Shown here piece by piece: positions 17,656 to 26,461 of a stretch of DNA of 64,000 nt. Below the pieces are notes generated by a model. The model saw only the letters and a list, made by a program, of their open reading frames with translations, did not search any database and was not told the DNA's origin. The DNA is taken from NCBI GenBank assembly GCA_003576695.1, contig QOZQ01000004.1:248001-312000 (forward strand). Direction: 5' to 3'. A program made the position numbers and the translations under genes. The number at the start of each line of letters is the position of its first letter. The first letter of the stretch is position 1. This DNA is from Taklimakanibacter lacteus (GTDB lineage Bacteria; Pseudomonadota; Alphaproteobacteria; Rhizobiales; Aestuariivirgaceae).

Positions 17656-18627
<972 letters not shown>

Positions 18628-18804
18628 CTATTCTGAAGCGCTCCTGCCGCCGAAGTCGCAAGGCGGCGCCGCTCTGGTGGTATGACGGGATAGCATAGCT
18701 TATTTGGGGGCTTTCTCAACCCTTTGACTAACAGTTGTGCATAGCTCGACGGGAATGCAATGCCCCCTACGCATCCTTGAAATAATATTGCTATAGTCCC
18801 CATC

Positions 18805-19278
18805 ATGACGGTAACGGGGCACCTCGACGCCATCGACTGGAGGATTCTCCGGACCCTCCAGGAGAATGGCCGCATCACCAATGTGGAATTGGCTGAAAAA
18901 GTTGGACTTTCGCCGCCGCCCTGCCTGCGCCGGGTCAGGGCCCTGGAGGAAGCGGGCTATATTTCGGGCTACCGGGCCATGCTCAATGCCGAGAAGCTCG
19001 GCTTCGAGGTCATGGTCTTCGCCATGGTCGGGCTCAAGAGCCAGGCGGAGAGCGAGCTCACCCAGTTCATCGCGCGGGTGAAGGCCTGGCCCATGGTGCG
19101 CGAATGCTATGCGGTCTCGGGCGAGGCCGATTTCATGCTCAAATGCGTGGGGCCCAATCTTCATGCGATGCAGGATTTCATCATCAAGGACCTGACCGCC
19201 GCCGCCAATGTCGACAGCGTGAAGACCACGCTCATCCTGCGCCAGGAAAAATACGAACCCGGAATCCCCATCACATGA
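18805..19278 (+). CDS. Lrp/AsnC-family transcriptional regulator
   Basis: 157 residues. HTH at residues 8-55 (DAIDWRILRTLQENGRITNVELAEKVGL, read in parts) followed by the AsnC ligand domain (ISGYRAMLNAEKLGFEVMVF, then VRECYAVSGEADFML). Lrp proteins sense amino acids and regulate their metabolism and transport. Its stop codon overlaps the start of benE in an ATGA arrangement, so the two are translationally coupled; here the regulator may control the transporter. Divergent from trxB. Confidence 0.93.
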   Translation: MTVTGHLDAIDWRILRTLQENGRITNVELAEKVGLSPPPCLRRVRALEEAGYISGYRAMLNAEKLGFEVMVFAMVGLKSQAESELTQFIARVKAWPMVRECYAVSGEADFMLKCVGPNLHAMQDFIIKDLTAAANVDSVKTTLILRQEKYEPGIPIT

Positions 19279-20471
19279 GCGATGTGACGCAAGACGCCGG
19301 CGGCACCTCGGCCAGAGGCTGGTTCAGCCTGACGTCGTCGGCACTTACCGCGGTCGTGGTGGGCTTCGCCTCGACCATCCTGCTCATCATGGAAGCGGCC
19401 GATGCGGTCGGCGCCAATCCCGCGGAGAAGGCGTCCTGGGCCGCTTCCCTGTGCATCGGCCAGGCGATCATCACCCTCGTGCTGAGCTGGCGCTACAAGA
19501 TGCCGATCATCGCCGCCTGGTCGACGCCGGGCGCGGCGCTCATCGCCACGAGCTCGTCGGCCGGCATCGACTATCCGAGCGCGATCGGCGCCTTCATTGC
19601 CGCCGGCGCCCTGACATGCATGACGGCCCTGTTCAAGCCGGTGGCGCGACTGATCGAGCGGATTCCGGCCTCGATCGCCGCCGGCATGCTGGCGGGCGTG
19701 CTGCTGCGCTACACAATGGGAGTGCCGGGAGCGGCCATCGACTTGCCGTTGCTGGTGCTGCCGCTGATCGTTGTCTTTTTCGCGCTGCGCGTCTGGCAGC
19801 CGCTCTTCGCAGTGCCTGTGGTCGTCGCAGCGGGCATCGCGCTGGCGATGCTTACAGGATCCTTCGGCCAGAGCTGCTGCTCCCTCCAGGTCACCGAGCC
19901 GGTGTGGACGACGCCCGCCTTCGACTGGCCCGTGATCGTCGGCCTCGGCCTGCCGCTCTATCTGGTCACCATGGCGTCGCAGAACCTGCCCGGCTTCGCC
20001 GTGCTGAAGGCATCGGGTTATCAGCCGCCGGTCACCGGCTCGCTCTGGGCGACGGGGCTGGGATCGATCCTGTTCGCGCCCTTCGGCTCGCATCAGCTCA
20101 ATCTCGCGGCGATCACCGCCTCGATCGTGACCGGGCCTGAATCGCATCCCGATCCGCAAAAGCGCTGGCTCGTGGCATGGCCCTATCTCATTCTCTACAT
20201 CCTGGTCGGGCTCGCGGCGGCAAGCTTTGTCGCCATATTGGGCAGCCTGCCCAAACCGCTCATCACCGCGATCGCCGGCCTTGCGCTGTTCGCGCCGCTG
20301 CTCGGCAGCGCCACGCAGATGTTCAAGACGAGCCATGAGGTCGAGGCGGCACTCGCCACGTTCCTGGTCTCGGCATCGGGCATTACACTCTACGGCGTCG
20401 GCGCGCCGTTCTGGGGCCTCGTGGCCGGGCTGATCCTCTATGGCGCACGGCGCCTGCAGGCGATGAGGTAG
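19275..20471 (+). CDS. BenE-family benzoate/H+ symporter-like transporter
   Basis: 398 residues from ATG 19275, overlapping the lrp stop by four bases. About twelve membrane helices. The family pattern is seen in SAAVVGFAST-like helix 1, AWSTPGAALIATSS and RIPASIAAGMLAGVLLRY, plus LYLVTMASQNLPGFAVLKASGY and LFAPFGSHQLNLAAITASI. BenE carriers import benzoate with protons in benzoate degraders, but many genomes carry them without benzoate genes, and none are nearby here. Coupling to an Lrp regulator suggests an amino-acid-related aromatic or another substrate (inference). Confidence 0.9.
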   Translation: MSDVTQDAGGTSARGWFSLTSSALTAVVVGFASTILLIMEAADAVGANPAEKASWAASLCIGQAIITLVLSWRYKMPIIAAWSTPGAALIATSSSAGIDYPSAIGAFIAAGALTCMTALFKPVARLIERIPASIAAGMLAGVLLRYTMGVPGAAIDLPLLVLPLIVVFFALRVWQPLFAVPVVVAAGIALAMLTGSFGQSCCSLQVTEPVWTTPAFDWPVIVGLGLPLYLVTMASQNLPGFAVLKASGYQPPVTGSLWATGLGSILFAPFGSHQLNLAAITASIVTGPESHPDPQKRWLVAWPYLILYILVGLAAASFVAILGSLPKPLITAIAGLALFAPLLGSATQMFKTSHEVEAALATFLVSASGITLYGVGAPFWGLVAGLILYGARRLQAMR

Positions 20472-20475
20472 TGCA

Positions 20476-20955
20476 ATGAGCAAGGCGCATGATTTCGCTT
20501 TCACCCGGCTCACCGGCGAAAACCTGCCACTGGCGGAATTCCGCGGCCAGGCGATCCTGGTCGTCAACACCGCGTCCGAATGCGGATACACGCCGCAATA
20601 TGAAGAGCTCGAAAAGCTCTGGCAGGCCAACCGCGACAAAGGGCTCGTCGTGCTGGGCGTTCCGTGCAACCAGTTCGGCGGCCAGGAGCCGGGCTCGGAG
20701 GCCGAGATCGGCGCCTTCTGCCGCAAGAATTATGGCGTGACCTTCCCGATGACGGCCAAGAACGACGTGAAGGGCAAGGCGGCGCATCCCTTCTACATAT
20801 GGGCGAATGGAGAGGCGGGGCTGCTCGGCCAGCCCAAATGGAATTTTCATAAGTATCTGATTGGCCGGGATGGCTCCTTCGCCGGCTGGTTCTCGAGCGC
20901 TGCCAAGCCGACCGGGCCCAAGATCAAGAAGGCGCTGGAGAAAGTGCTCGGTTAA
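20476..20955 (+). CDS. Glutathione-peroxidase-family thiol peroxidase
   Basis: 159 residues. Peroxidatic Cys36 in NTASECGYTP, the Gln in CNQFGGQEPG and the Trp in KWNFHKYL complete the catalytic triad; a second Cys in VLGVPCNQF near 66 is the likely neighbour. This Cys-containing type usually uses thioredoxin rather than glutathione, which fits with trxB two genes away. It starts four bases after the benE stop, so it probably belongs to the lrp-benE transcript. Cytoplasmic; reduces hydrogen peroxide and organic peroxides. Confidence 0.95.
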   Translation: MSKAHDFAFTRLTGENLPLAEFRGQAILVVNTASECGYTPQYEELEKLWQANRDKGLVVLGVPCNQFGGQEPGSEAEIGAFCRKNYGVTFPMTAKNDVKGKAAHPFYIWANGEAGLLGQPKWNFHKYLIGRDGSFAGWFSSAAKPTGPKIKKALEKVLG

Positions 20956-21104
20956 GGCCTGTGTTCCCGCCGCGTTCCCTGTGGCTGGCTTGCAATAGTG
21001 GGCACCAAATCGTGACCTGCCATCCAAGCTGAAATTGACGAAAAGTAACGGTTGCCGCATATTTGCAAGAGAATCTGGGCGTGGGAGCGCCCGAGCGGGG
21101 ATAT

Positions 21105-21815
21105 ATGCGCAAGCTTACAATGGCTTTGACACTCGGGTCGGCACTCGCCTTGAGCATGCCGGCTTTTGCAGCCGACATCGTCGAAGAGCAGCCCTATGAC
21201 TGGAGCGGCGTCTATGTCGGCATCTTTGCTGGCGTCGGACACACATCGTCGGACTGGGACGGTCTGGATGACGATATACTGGTGGACCCTGTTGCCATCG
21301 ATGAGTCTCTCAATGAAACCACGTTTCTGTTGGGCGCCCTTGCCGGCATCAATTTCCAGCACGACAGGTGGGTGTTCGGTCTGGAAGCCGACATTGCCTG
21401 GTTCGATTCAAAGGAGCATGAGCGGCTTGATGGCGCCGAGGGCCTTGATATCACTTCGGAAATAGACCTCCTGGGATCGTTGCGGGCGCGCGCTGGCTAT
21501 GCAGCTGACCGCACCCTGTTCTATGTAACCGGTGGTCTCGCCTTTGCTGATGCCGAACATACCTGGGACGACGACGGCACCGTTGCGGCAACAAACTTGG
21601 CGCCAGAGTCGCTCGATCTTGATTTTGGCTGGGTGGTGGGTGCCGGCATCGAACATGCCTGGACCGATAATTGGCTTGTGCGTCTCGAAGGATTCTATTT
21701 TGATCTTGGCTCCGAAGATGGTGAGGCGGTTGCCGAGCAAATCGAAGCGGACACATTTGAAGTCGATCAAGAGATCTGGGTCGGCCGCATCGGCATAAGT
21801 TACAAATTCAATTGA
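21105..21815 (+). CDS. Omp25/RopB-like outer-membrane beta-barrel protein
   Basis: 236 residues from ATG 21105 (GCGGGGA upstream; the frame extends to 21063 without a site). The signal peptide ends at MPAFA-AD. The mature part starts WSGVYVGIFAGVGHTSSDWD, the family opening, continues with HDRWVFGLEADIAWFDS and LRARAGYAADRTLFYVTGGLAFADA, and ends in IGISYKFN, the terminal aromatic strand needed for BAM insertion. An eight-strand barrel is expected. Such proteins stabilise the envelope in Hyphomicrobiales. It has lower GC than its surroundings. Confidence 0.88.
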   Translation: MRKLTMALTLGSALALSMPAFAADIVEEQPYDWSGVYVGIFAGVGHTSSDWDGLDDDILVDPVAIDESLNETTFLLGALAGINFQHDRWVFGLEADIAWFDSKEHERLDGAEGLDITSEIDLLGSLRARAGYAADRTLFYVTGGLAFADAEHTWDDDGTVAATNLAPESLDLDFGWVVGAGIEHAWTDNWLVRLEGFYFDLGSEDGEAVAEQIEADTFEVDQEIWVGRIGISYKFN

Positions 21816-21846
21816 GCCCTGGCGCCGTCCGAGCTGTGTGTCGGCC

Positions 21847-22644
21847 ATGACGCATTGGCAGAAGTATCACGCCGCATGGTCGAAGCTTGAAGCACCCTTG
21901 CGGCCGAACGCCGACACCCTCAGCAAGATCCGTGAACTCATTGGCGACATTTCCGGACCTGTTCTGCTTCTGGGCGTGACGCCCGAGCTCGCCAATTCCT
22001 TTGATCAGGTGCTCGGCGTCGACAAGAACAAGGCGATGATCGACCATGTCTGGCCGGGCGACACCGCCGCGAAGAAGGCGTTGCATGCCGATTGGCTCGA
22101 TCTCGAAGGACCGAAGAACCATTTCGCTGCGGTGGTGGGAGACGGCAGCCTGAACGCCGTCACGACCCTCAGGGAAGTCCGCCAACTGCTCCAGCGCGTT
22201 GCCGCCCTCCTGGCGCCCCGCGGCCGCTTTGCCTGCCGCCTCTATGAGCGGCCGGAGAAGCCCTTCACCGAAGACCATCTGCGGCAAATGGGATCGCGGC
22301 AAGCCACGGTCAATTTCCATGCCTTCAAGTGGCAGATCGCCATGCATCTGGCCGAGGGCGGCGGCGCCTCGATGCCCGTCGTGCTCATCCGCGAGCGCTT
22401 CAACGAGCTTTTCCCCGATCGTGACAAACTCGCCCGCGATACCGGCTGGTCACGCGACATCATCGACATGATCGACATCTACAGGGGCTCGCCCGCCATC
22501 TATACATTCCCCAGCCGCCGGGAGTTCCTGGATGTCCTGCCCGAGGGCATTTCCAATGTGCGCTTCGAGCCGTGCGGCAGCTATGATCTTGCCGAGTGCT
22601 GCCCTATGCTGGCCTTCGACAAGAACCAGGCAGCAGCAATCTGA
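21847..22644 (+). CDS. Class I SAM-dependent methyltransferase-like protein
   Basis: 265 residues from ATG 21847; a GTG three codons earlier is possible. GPVLLLGVTPELANSFDQVLGVDKN shows a Rossmann-like first strand and a second acidic strand end (VLGVD), followed by ADWLDLEG and AAVVGDGSLNAV, the usual SAM-fold landmarks, and LLAPRGRFACRLYERP as strand five. The glycine loop is degenerate (GVTPE), so SAM binding needs testing. Its end overlaps or closely abuts the adenylate-forming enzyme gene, so the two form a unit. Substrate unknown. Confidence 0.7.
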   Translation: MTHWQKYHAAWSKLEAPLRPNADTLSKIRELIGDISGPVLLLGVTPELANSFDQVLGVDKNKAMIDHVWPGDTAAKKALHADWLDLEGPKNHFAAVVGDGSLNAVTTLREVRQLLQRVAALLAPRGRFACRLYERPEKPFTEDHLRQMGSRQATVNFHAFKWQIAMHLAEGGGASMPVVLIRERFNELFPDRDKLARDTGWSRDIIDMIDIYRGSPAIYTFPSRREFLDVLPEGISNVRFEPCGSYDLAECCPMLAFDKNQAAAI

Positions 22645-23993
22645 GCACCGTTCCACAGAAATCCGACATCGAAGGGCTCCTGTGGCCGCCTGTCTCGGTC
22701 GACGAGAATGCGATGCTGGCGGCACTCCTCGCCCAGCTCGAGGCAACGCAGTGGCACACGCCGGCAGCGCTTGCGGAAAACCAGGCGCGCCAGCTCAATG
22801 CGGTGGCCGAGCATCACAAGCGGCACACGCCGTCCTTCGCGGGGCGCCTCAAGGCTTCCGGCGTAAGCACTCTCAACAACCTCGAGCGCCTGCGCCATGT
22901 CGAACCGCTGTCACGGCGCGATGCGCAGGCTTTAGGCGACCGCTTCTTCGCCGCGCAGGTGCCGAACCGGCATCTCCCCCTCGGCACCGCCAAGACCTCG
23001 GGCTCGACCGGCGAGCCGGTGACGGTGAGGAAAACCGCCATCAACCGGCTGTTCTGGTCGGCCTATACGATCCGCGATCATCTGTGGAACGACCGCTCCT
23101 TCGCCAACCGGATGAGCTCGATCAGGGCCAATGTCAGCAAATATGTCGATGCCAAGGACTGGGGTGCGCCGGTGCGCAATCTGTTCAGCACCGGCGAGGC
23201 GCAAGGCATACCGATCACCACCGATATCCGGGAGCAGCTGCGCCTGCTGCGCAAATTCCGCCCCGAGCTTCTCATCATCTATCCCAACAATCTCGCCGCC
23301 TTCGCGACGATCTGGGAGAAAGAGGGCTTCGACCTCACCAGCCTTCGCCATGTCAAGACGATCGGCGAGACGGTCCATGCGGAATTGCGCGAGCGCATCA
23401 AGAAGATCACCGGGTGCAGCATCGAGGACAATTACTCTTCGCAGGAAGCGGGAACGATCGCCATCCAATGCAAGGCAAGCGGGCTTTACCATATCATGTC
23501 GGAGGCGCTCATCGTCGAAGTGGTCGATGAGCAGGGTGAGCGCTGCCGGGAAGGCGAGATCGGCCGCGTGCTGGTGAGCGACCTGCAGAATCTGGCGACG
23601 CCCCTGATCCGCTATGATATCGGCGATTATGCCGAAGTCGGTCCTCCCTGCAGCTGCGGCCGCGGCCTGCCGACGCTCAAGCGCATTCTGGGGCGCGAGC
23701 GTAATCTGGTGCGGCTGCCCAACGGATCGCGCAACTGGCCGCTGGTCGGCTTCCATTCCTTCGACACGGTGGCGCCGGTGCGGCAGTATCAGCTGATCCA
23801 GACCAGCCTGGAAGAGATCGAGTTCCGGATCGTGACCGATCAAGAGATCACCAGGGATCAGGAGCAGGGGCTGATCAAGATCGTCCAGCAGGCGTTGAAC
23901 TATCCCTTCCGGATCACGATGGTGCAGTTCCGCGAACGCATGCCCGTCGGCGCCAATGGGAAGTTCGAGGAATTCGTGTGCCGGGTGCCGTAG
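22596..23993 (+). CDS. Phenylacetate-CoA ligase/CapK-like enzyme, second copy
   Basis: 465 residues if translation starts at GTG 22596, inside the end of the methyltransferase gene; the first ATG is at 22713 (426 residues), and neither has a good ribosome site, so the start is uncertain. Adenylation motifs: AKTSGSTGEPVTVRKT, EDNYSSQEAGTIAIQCKA, and LIRYDIGDYAEVGPPCSCG with a CxC pair. The same motif order and length occur in the paralogue at 4353-5678. It belongs to the PaaK/F390 synthetase/CapK branch. Coupling to a methyltransferase-like gene suggests successive modification of one carboxylate compound (inference). Confidence 0.8.
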   Translation: MLPYAGLRQEPGSSNLSTVPQKSDIEGLLWPPVSVDENAMLAALLAQLEATQWHTPAALAENQARQLNAVAEHHKRHTPSFAGRLKASGVSTLNNLERLRHVEPLSRRDAQALGDRFFAAQVPNRHLPLGTAKTSGSTGEPVTVRKTAINRLFWSAYTIRDHLWNDRSFANRMSSIRANVSKYVDAKDWGAPVRNLFSTGEAQGIPITTDIREQLRLLRKFRPELLIIYPNNLAAFATIWEKEGFDLTSLRHVKTIGETVHAELRERIKKITGCSIEDNYSSQEAGTIAIQCKASGLYHIMSEALIVEVVDEQGERCREGEIGRVLVSDLQNLATPLIRYDIGDYAEVGPPCSCGRGLPTLKRILGRERNLVRLPNGSRNWPLVGFHSFDTVAPVRQYQLIQTSLEEIEFRIVTDQEITRDQEQGLIKIVQQALNYPFRITMVQFRERMPVGANGKFEEFVCRVP

Positions 23994-24040
23994 TCAACCT
24001 GCTTCCGACATCGATGCTGGCCCGGAACCGCGGCAGCTGA

Positions 24041-24721
24041 TCAGGCGCCGAGCACGGTCGCTTCCTGCTCGAGACGACCATGATCGAGGATATGCAAGCC
24101 GCCCCTGTGCAGCGACACGATCTTCTGGCGCTTCCAGTGCTGCAATTGCCGGTTGACGCTCTCGCGGCTGGCGCTGACGAAGCTCGCCAGCTGCTCCTGT
24201 GAGGCGGGGATCTCATCACCGAACTCTTCGGCCAGCGTCAGCAGGCGATGGGCGAGGCTCGCCGCCAGCGGCAGGAGCGCCGTCTCGCCGACGCGCTCCT
24301 TGATGGAGCGCAGCTTGCCGCACAAATAGCCGATGACATGCACGGCGACCTCCGGATGCGCCGCGATGAAGCTGAGGAAATCACCGCGCGGCAGGCGGAA
24401 GATCTCGGAGGGCTCGAGCACGATGGCGCTCGCCATGCGCGGGCCGCCGTCGAAAAAGCCGACGATGCCGAAGGTGCTTTGCGGGCCGAACAGATTGAGC
24501 GTCATTTCGCGCCCGTCGGGCGAAAGGATGGTGGTGCGCACGCGCCCGCTCTTGATGCCGTAAAGCGCATCGCCCGGCTCACCCATATGGAAGATGACCT
24601 CGCCCTTGCCATAGCGGCGCATGCGGCAGAGGCCGGCCAGCGCCTGCATGTTGGGGCTGGCGAGCTCGGAGAAAGGCTCCGTCCTGGCGATGATGGTGAA
24701 AACGGGGTCGGTCTTGAGCAT
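24041..24721 (-). CDS. CRP/FNR-family transcriptional regulator
   Basis: 226 residues. cAMP-type beta-roll at 20-120 (GEVIFHMGEPGDALYGIKSGRVR) and a C-terminal HTH with SRESVNRQL, where Arg, Glu and Arg occupy the positions that read TGTGA in E. coli CRP. There are no N-terminal FNR-type cysteine cluster residues, so it is not an oxygen sensor of that kind. A perfect TGTGA-N6-TCACA palindrome lies in its 105-bp divergent promoter region, indicating autoregulation and control of the DUF1127 gene. The CHASE2 cyclase in this window is a candidate cAMP source. Confidence 0.9.
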   Translation of the reverse strand: MLKTDPVFTIIARTEPFSELASPNMQALAGLCRMRRYGKGEVIFHMGEPGDALYGIKSGRVRTTILSPDGREMTLNLFGPQSTFGIVGFFDGGPRMASAIVLEPSEIFRLPRGDFLSFIAAHPEVAVHVIGYLCGKLRSIKERVGETALLPLAASLAHRLLTLAEEFGDEIPASQEQLASFVSASRESVNRQLQHWKRQKIVSLHRGGLHILDHGRLEQEATVLGA

Positions 24722-24756
24722 GGTCTTTCAGCTTTCTGGCCGGTCTGCCTGCGCCC

Positions 24757-24778
24757 GACTGTGAGGCAGATCACAGTC
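24757..24778. promoter_or_regulatory. Perfect CRP-type operator
   Basis: GACTGTGA-N6-TCACAGTC, an 8+6+8 perfect palindrome containing TGTGA-N6-TCACA at 24760-24775. It lies 36 bp upstream of the CRP-family gene start and 49 bp upstream of the DUF1127 gene start, between the two divergent genes. Confidence 0.85.
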
Positions 24779-24826
24779 ACTGCCCGCGCTTCAGTGCAGG
24801 ATAGCATAAAGCGAGCGAGGCTGAAG

Positions 24827-25027
24827 ATGGCCAAATTCATGAATACGACATCACGGCGCAATGCGATAACCGTGTCATCCGGCTGGATCGGACGCCTGCG
24901 GGCGCTGCTGCGCCGGCGCCGTCCGCGGGACATCTCGCTTCTGAGTGACGCGCAGCTGCGCGATATCGGCCTCAGCAATGAGAGAAGATCAGAGCTTCGA
25001 AAGATCGAGGGGCTCCGATGGCCCTAG
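24827..25027 (+). CDS. DUF1127 (YjiS-like) small basic protein
   Basis: 66 residues. LRRRRPRDISLLSDAQLRDI followed by GLS is the DUF1127 signature: an arginine-rich stretch and the LSDxxLxDIG motif. Members of this family in alphaproteobacteria are stress-induced small proteins, some acting in RNA turnover or phosphate and carbon metabolism. GAGGCTGAAG precedes the ATG. The promoter contains the CRP palindrome. The last 39 bp overlap the 3-prime end of the convergent dioxygenase-like gene, so the two mRNAs can pair. Confidence 0.85.
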   Translation: MAKFMNTTSRRNAITVSSGWIGRLRALLRRRRPRDISLLSDAQLRDIGLSNERRSELRKIEGLRWP

Positions 25028-25315
25028 CCAGATCACGTGATCGGTATGGTCCTTGATCTCATCGCCCGACAGAGCATGGGCGAAGATGGTGAAGCCGTCG
25101 CGGTTGGCGACCAGCCACTGGATCACGTCGGAGAATTTATCGGGCGTCACCGTGAGCTGGCAGGAGCCGCGCGGATGCGGGCCGACTGCCCCATCATGCA
25201 TGCGGCCCATCGGAATGCCGAAGCGGTCGCACAAGGCTTCGCACAGGCGTCGGGCGCCGTCTTTCCGCGGCGGATCATAATAGACGTGAGCGTGGTAGCC
25301 GGTGATCGTGGTCAT
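24989..25315 (-). CDS. DOPA 4,5-dioxygenase-family protein
   Basis: 108 residues from ATG 25315. TGYHAHVYYDP carries the His-x-His metal pair at the N-terminus, then GRMHDGAVGPHPRGSCQ and FTIFAHALSGDEIKDHTDH supply further histidines. This matches the small bacterial DOPA 4,5-dioxygenase family, which cleaves catechol rings in pigment pathways of some organisms; the bacterial role is mostly unknown. It starts eight bases after the stop of the nearest HEAT-repeat gene, with an AAAGG site inside that gene, so it is probably the last gene of that transcript. It overlaps the DUF1127 gene tail to tail. Confidence 0.88.
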   Translation of the reverse strand: MTTITGYHAHVYYDPPRKDGARRLCEALCDRFGIPMGRMHDGAVGPHPRGSCQLTVTPDKFSDVIQWLVANRDGFTIFAHALSGDEIKDHTDHVIWLGPSEPLDLSKL

Positions 25316-25323
25316 GGCCTTTT

Positions 25324-26346
25324 CTATTTCCAAAGCGGGCAAGAAATCCATTCCATTCCGCTATTGGGCCGAAAGATCACATCACCATTATTCGTCTGAA
25401 TCCCCAAAGTCCCGTCGGGCGAGGCGATTGCCCTGTAAGGTGCGCCCGGCAATCGCCAGATCACTTGGGCTTTCCACTTTCCGTCCGGGATTTGGTCAAC
25501 CTTATAGATGAACCCATCGTCCAATCCCATGTGACCTGAGCCGGTCAAAGCGAATATGCCTTGCGGAGATTTGACGACAGCCATGACGGTTTCATCTTCA
25601 ATGGGTTCCTGTGTCAGAAGGAGTTGTTGTAGAAGGTCAAGGTCAGGTCGAAATTCTAACCCCCGGCCCCATTCGCCTCTATCGACCCTATCGACTGCGA
25701 CGAGAATACCGCCCTCTACCGCAACTGTTTTCCCGATCTCGCTGGCGCCGAACAGATCCGGATGCGAAGCCAGTCTCGCCCCGGGAATGGAAGCATTCTT
25801 CTTGCCGTTCACACTGCGGCAATAGGCATCCTCCATCGATAGCCAATAAGTCCTCTGTTCAGGAAAGCCGTCAAGCAGGCGCTGTGCAGCGGCGCGAATG
25901 CCGGGCTTCCAATAAGCCCCGGCAATCTCCTTGACGACAGGTATCGCTTGAGGGGCTTGCAGATTCCACAGGCTGGTCATCGCCTCGAATGTCAGCTTCC
26001 AGTCGCGCGCGCCAATGGCATCTACGAGATAAGGGATGGCGGATGTCTCGCCTGTGCGGCCCAATGTCTGGGCGGCTTCGGCGCGGACCCCCCAGTCCTC
26101 GTCCTTCAAGAGTTCCAGGACATAGGGGGTGCGCATCCGCCCAGCCGGCCCAAGGTCGCCGATTTTTCTCAGGCGATCCCTTTTCAACGTTGAAGGCGGA
26201 AACTTGGAATAGGGCACACATTCCCGGGTGACGGCACCGGAGTCGTCGTATTCGACGCGGTAGGCCACGCAATCGGAAGGTTCCTGGGCGAAAGAGCAGG
26301 TGGGCAACATAGCGAGTGCCATGAGAAGCGGCCAGACTTGGCGCAT
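25324..26346 (-). CDS. Exported HEAT-repeat protein A (type 1)
   Basis: 340 residues from ATG 26346. Signal peptide MRQVWPLLMALAMLPTCSFA, then HEAT repeats: TPYVLELLKDEDWGVRAEAA, IPYLVDAIGARDWKLTFEAM and AIPVVKEIAGAYWKPGIRAA. The C-terminal 110 residues form a conserved module shared by all four paralogues (FALTGSGHMGLDDGFIYKVD, then WRLPGAPYRAIASPDGTLGI, then FRPNSGMEWISCP). Type 1 is defined by the GDVIFRPxSGMEWISC ending. The role is unknown; the C-terminal part looks like a few beta-propeller blades. It is preceded by a fragment of greA. Confidence 0.8.
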   Translation of the reverse strand: MRQVWPLLMALAMLPTCSFAQEPSDCVAYRVEYDDSGAVTRECVPYSKFPPSTLKRDRLRKIGDLGPAGRMRTPYVLELLKDEDWGVRAEAAQTLGRTGETSAIPYLVDAIGARDWKLTFEAMTSLWNLQAPQAIPVVKEIAGAYWKPGIRAAAQRLLDGFPEQRTYWLSMEDAYCRSVNGKKNASIPGARLASHPDLFGASEIGKTVAVEGGILVAVDRVDRGEWGRGLEFRPDLDLLQQLLLTQEPIEDETVMAVVKSPQGIFALTGSGHMGLDDGFIYKVDQIPDGKWKAQVIWRLPGAPYRAIASPDGTLGIQTNNGDVIFRPNSGMEWISCPLWK

Positions 26347-26390
26347 TGATCGTTCCTCTCCGATATGAGGAGAGAGTGCACCATGCCTCG

Positions 26391-26440
26391 TCAGCTGTAG
26401 CTGACCTTCAGGATCTCGCAGCTCTTGCCACCGCCCGAGG
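26391..26440 (-). pseudogene. Detached 3-prime end of greA
   Basis: The 50 bp match the last 50 bp of greA (30871-30920) at 43 of 50 positions. Read in frame they give SGGGKSCEILKVSYS-stop, against [15 protein letters not shown]-stop in greA. No greA sequence continues upstream, so this is a remnant left between HEAT genes A and B. Confidence 0.85.
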
Positions 26441-26461
26441 AAACGCGCACGCATCGGCCGC

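Noticed and set aside
19161-20726. 521-codon open frame opposite lrp-benE-gpx
   Set aside because: Runs across three recognised genes; His/Arg-rich without any domain.
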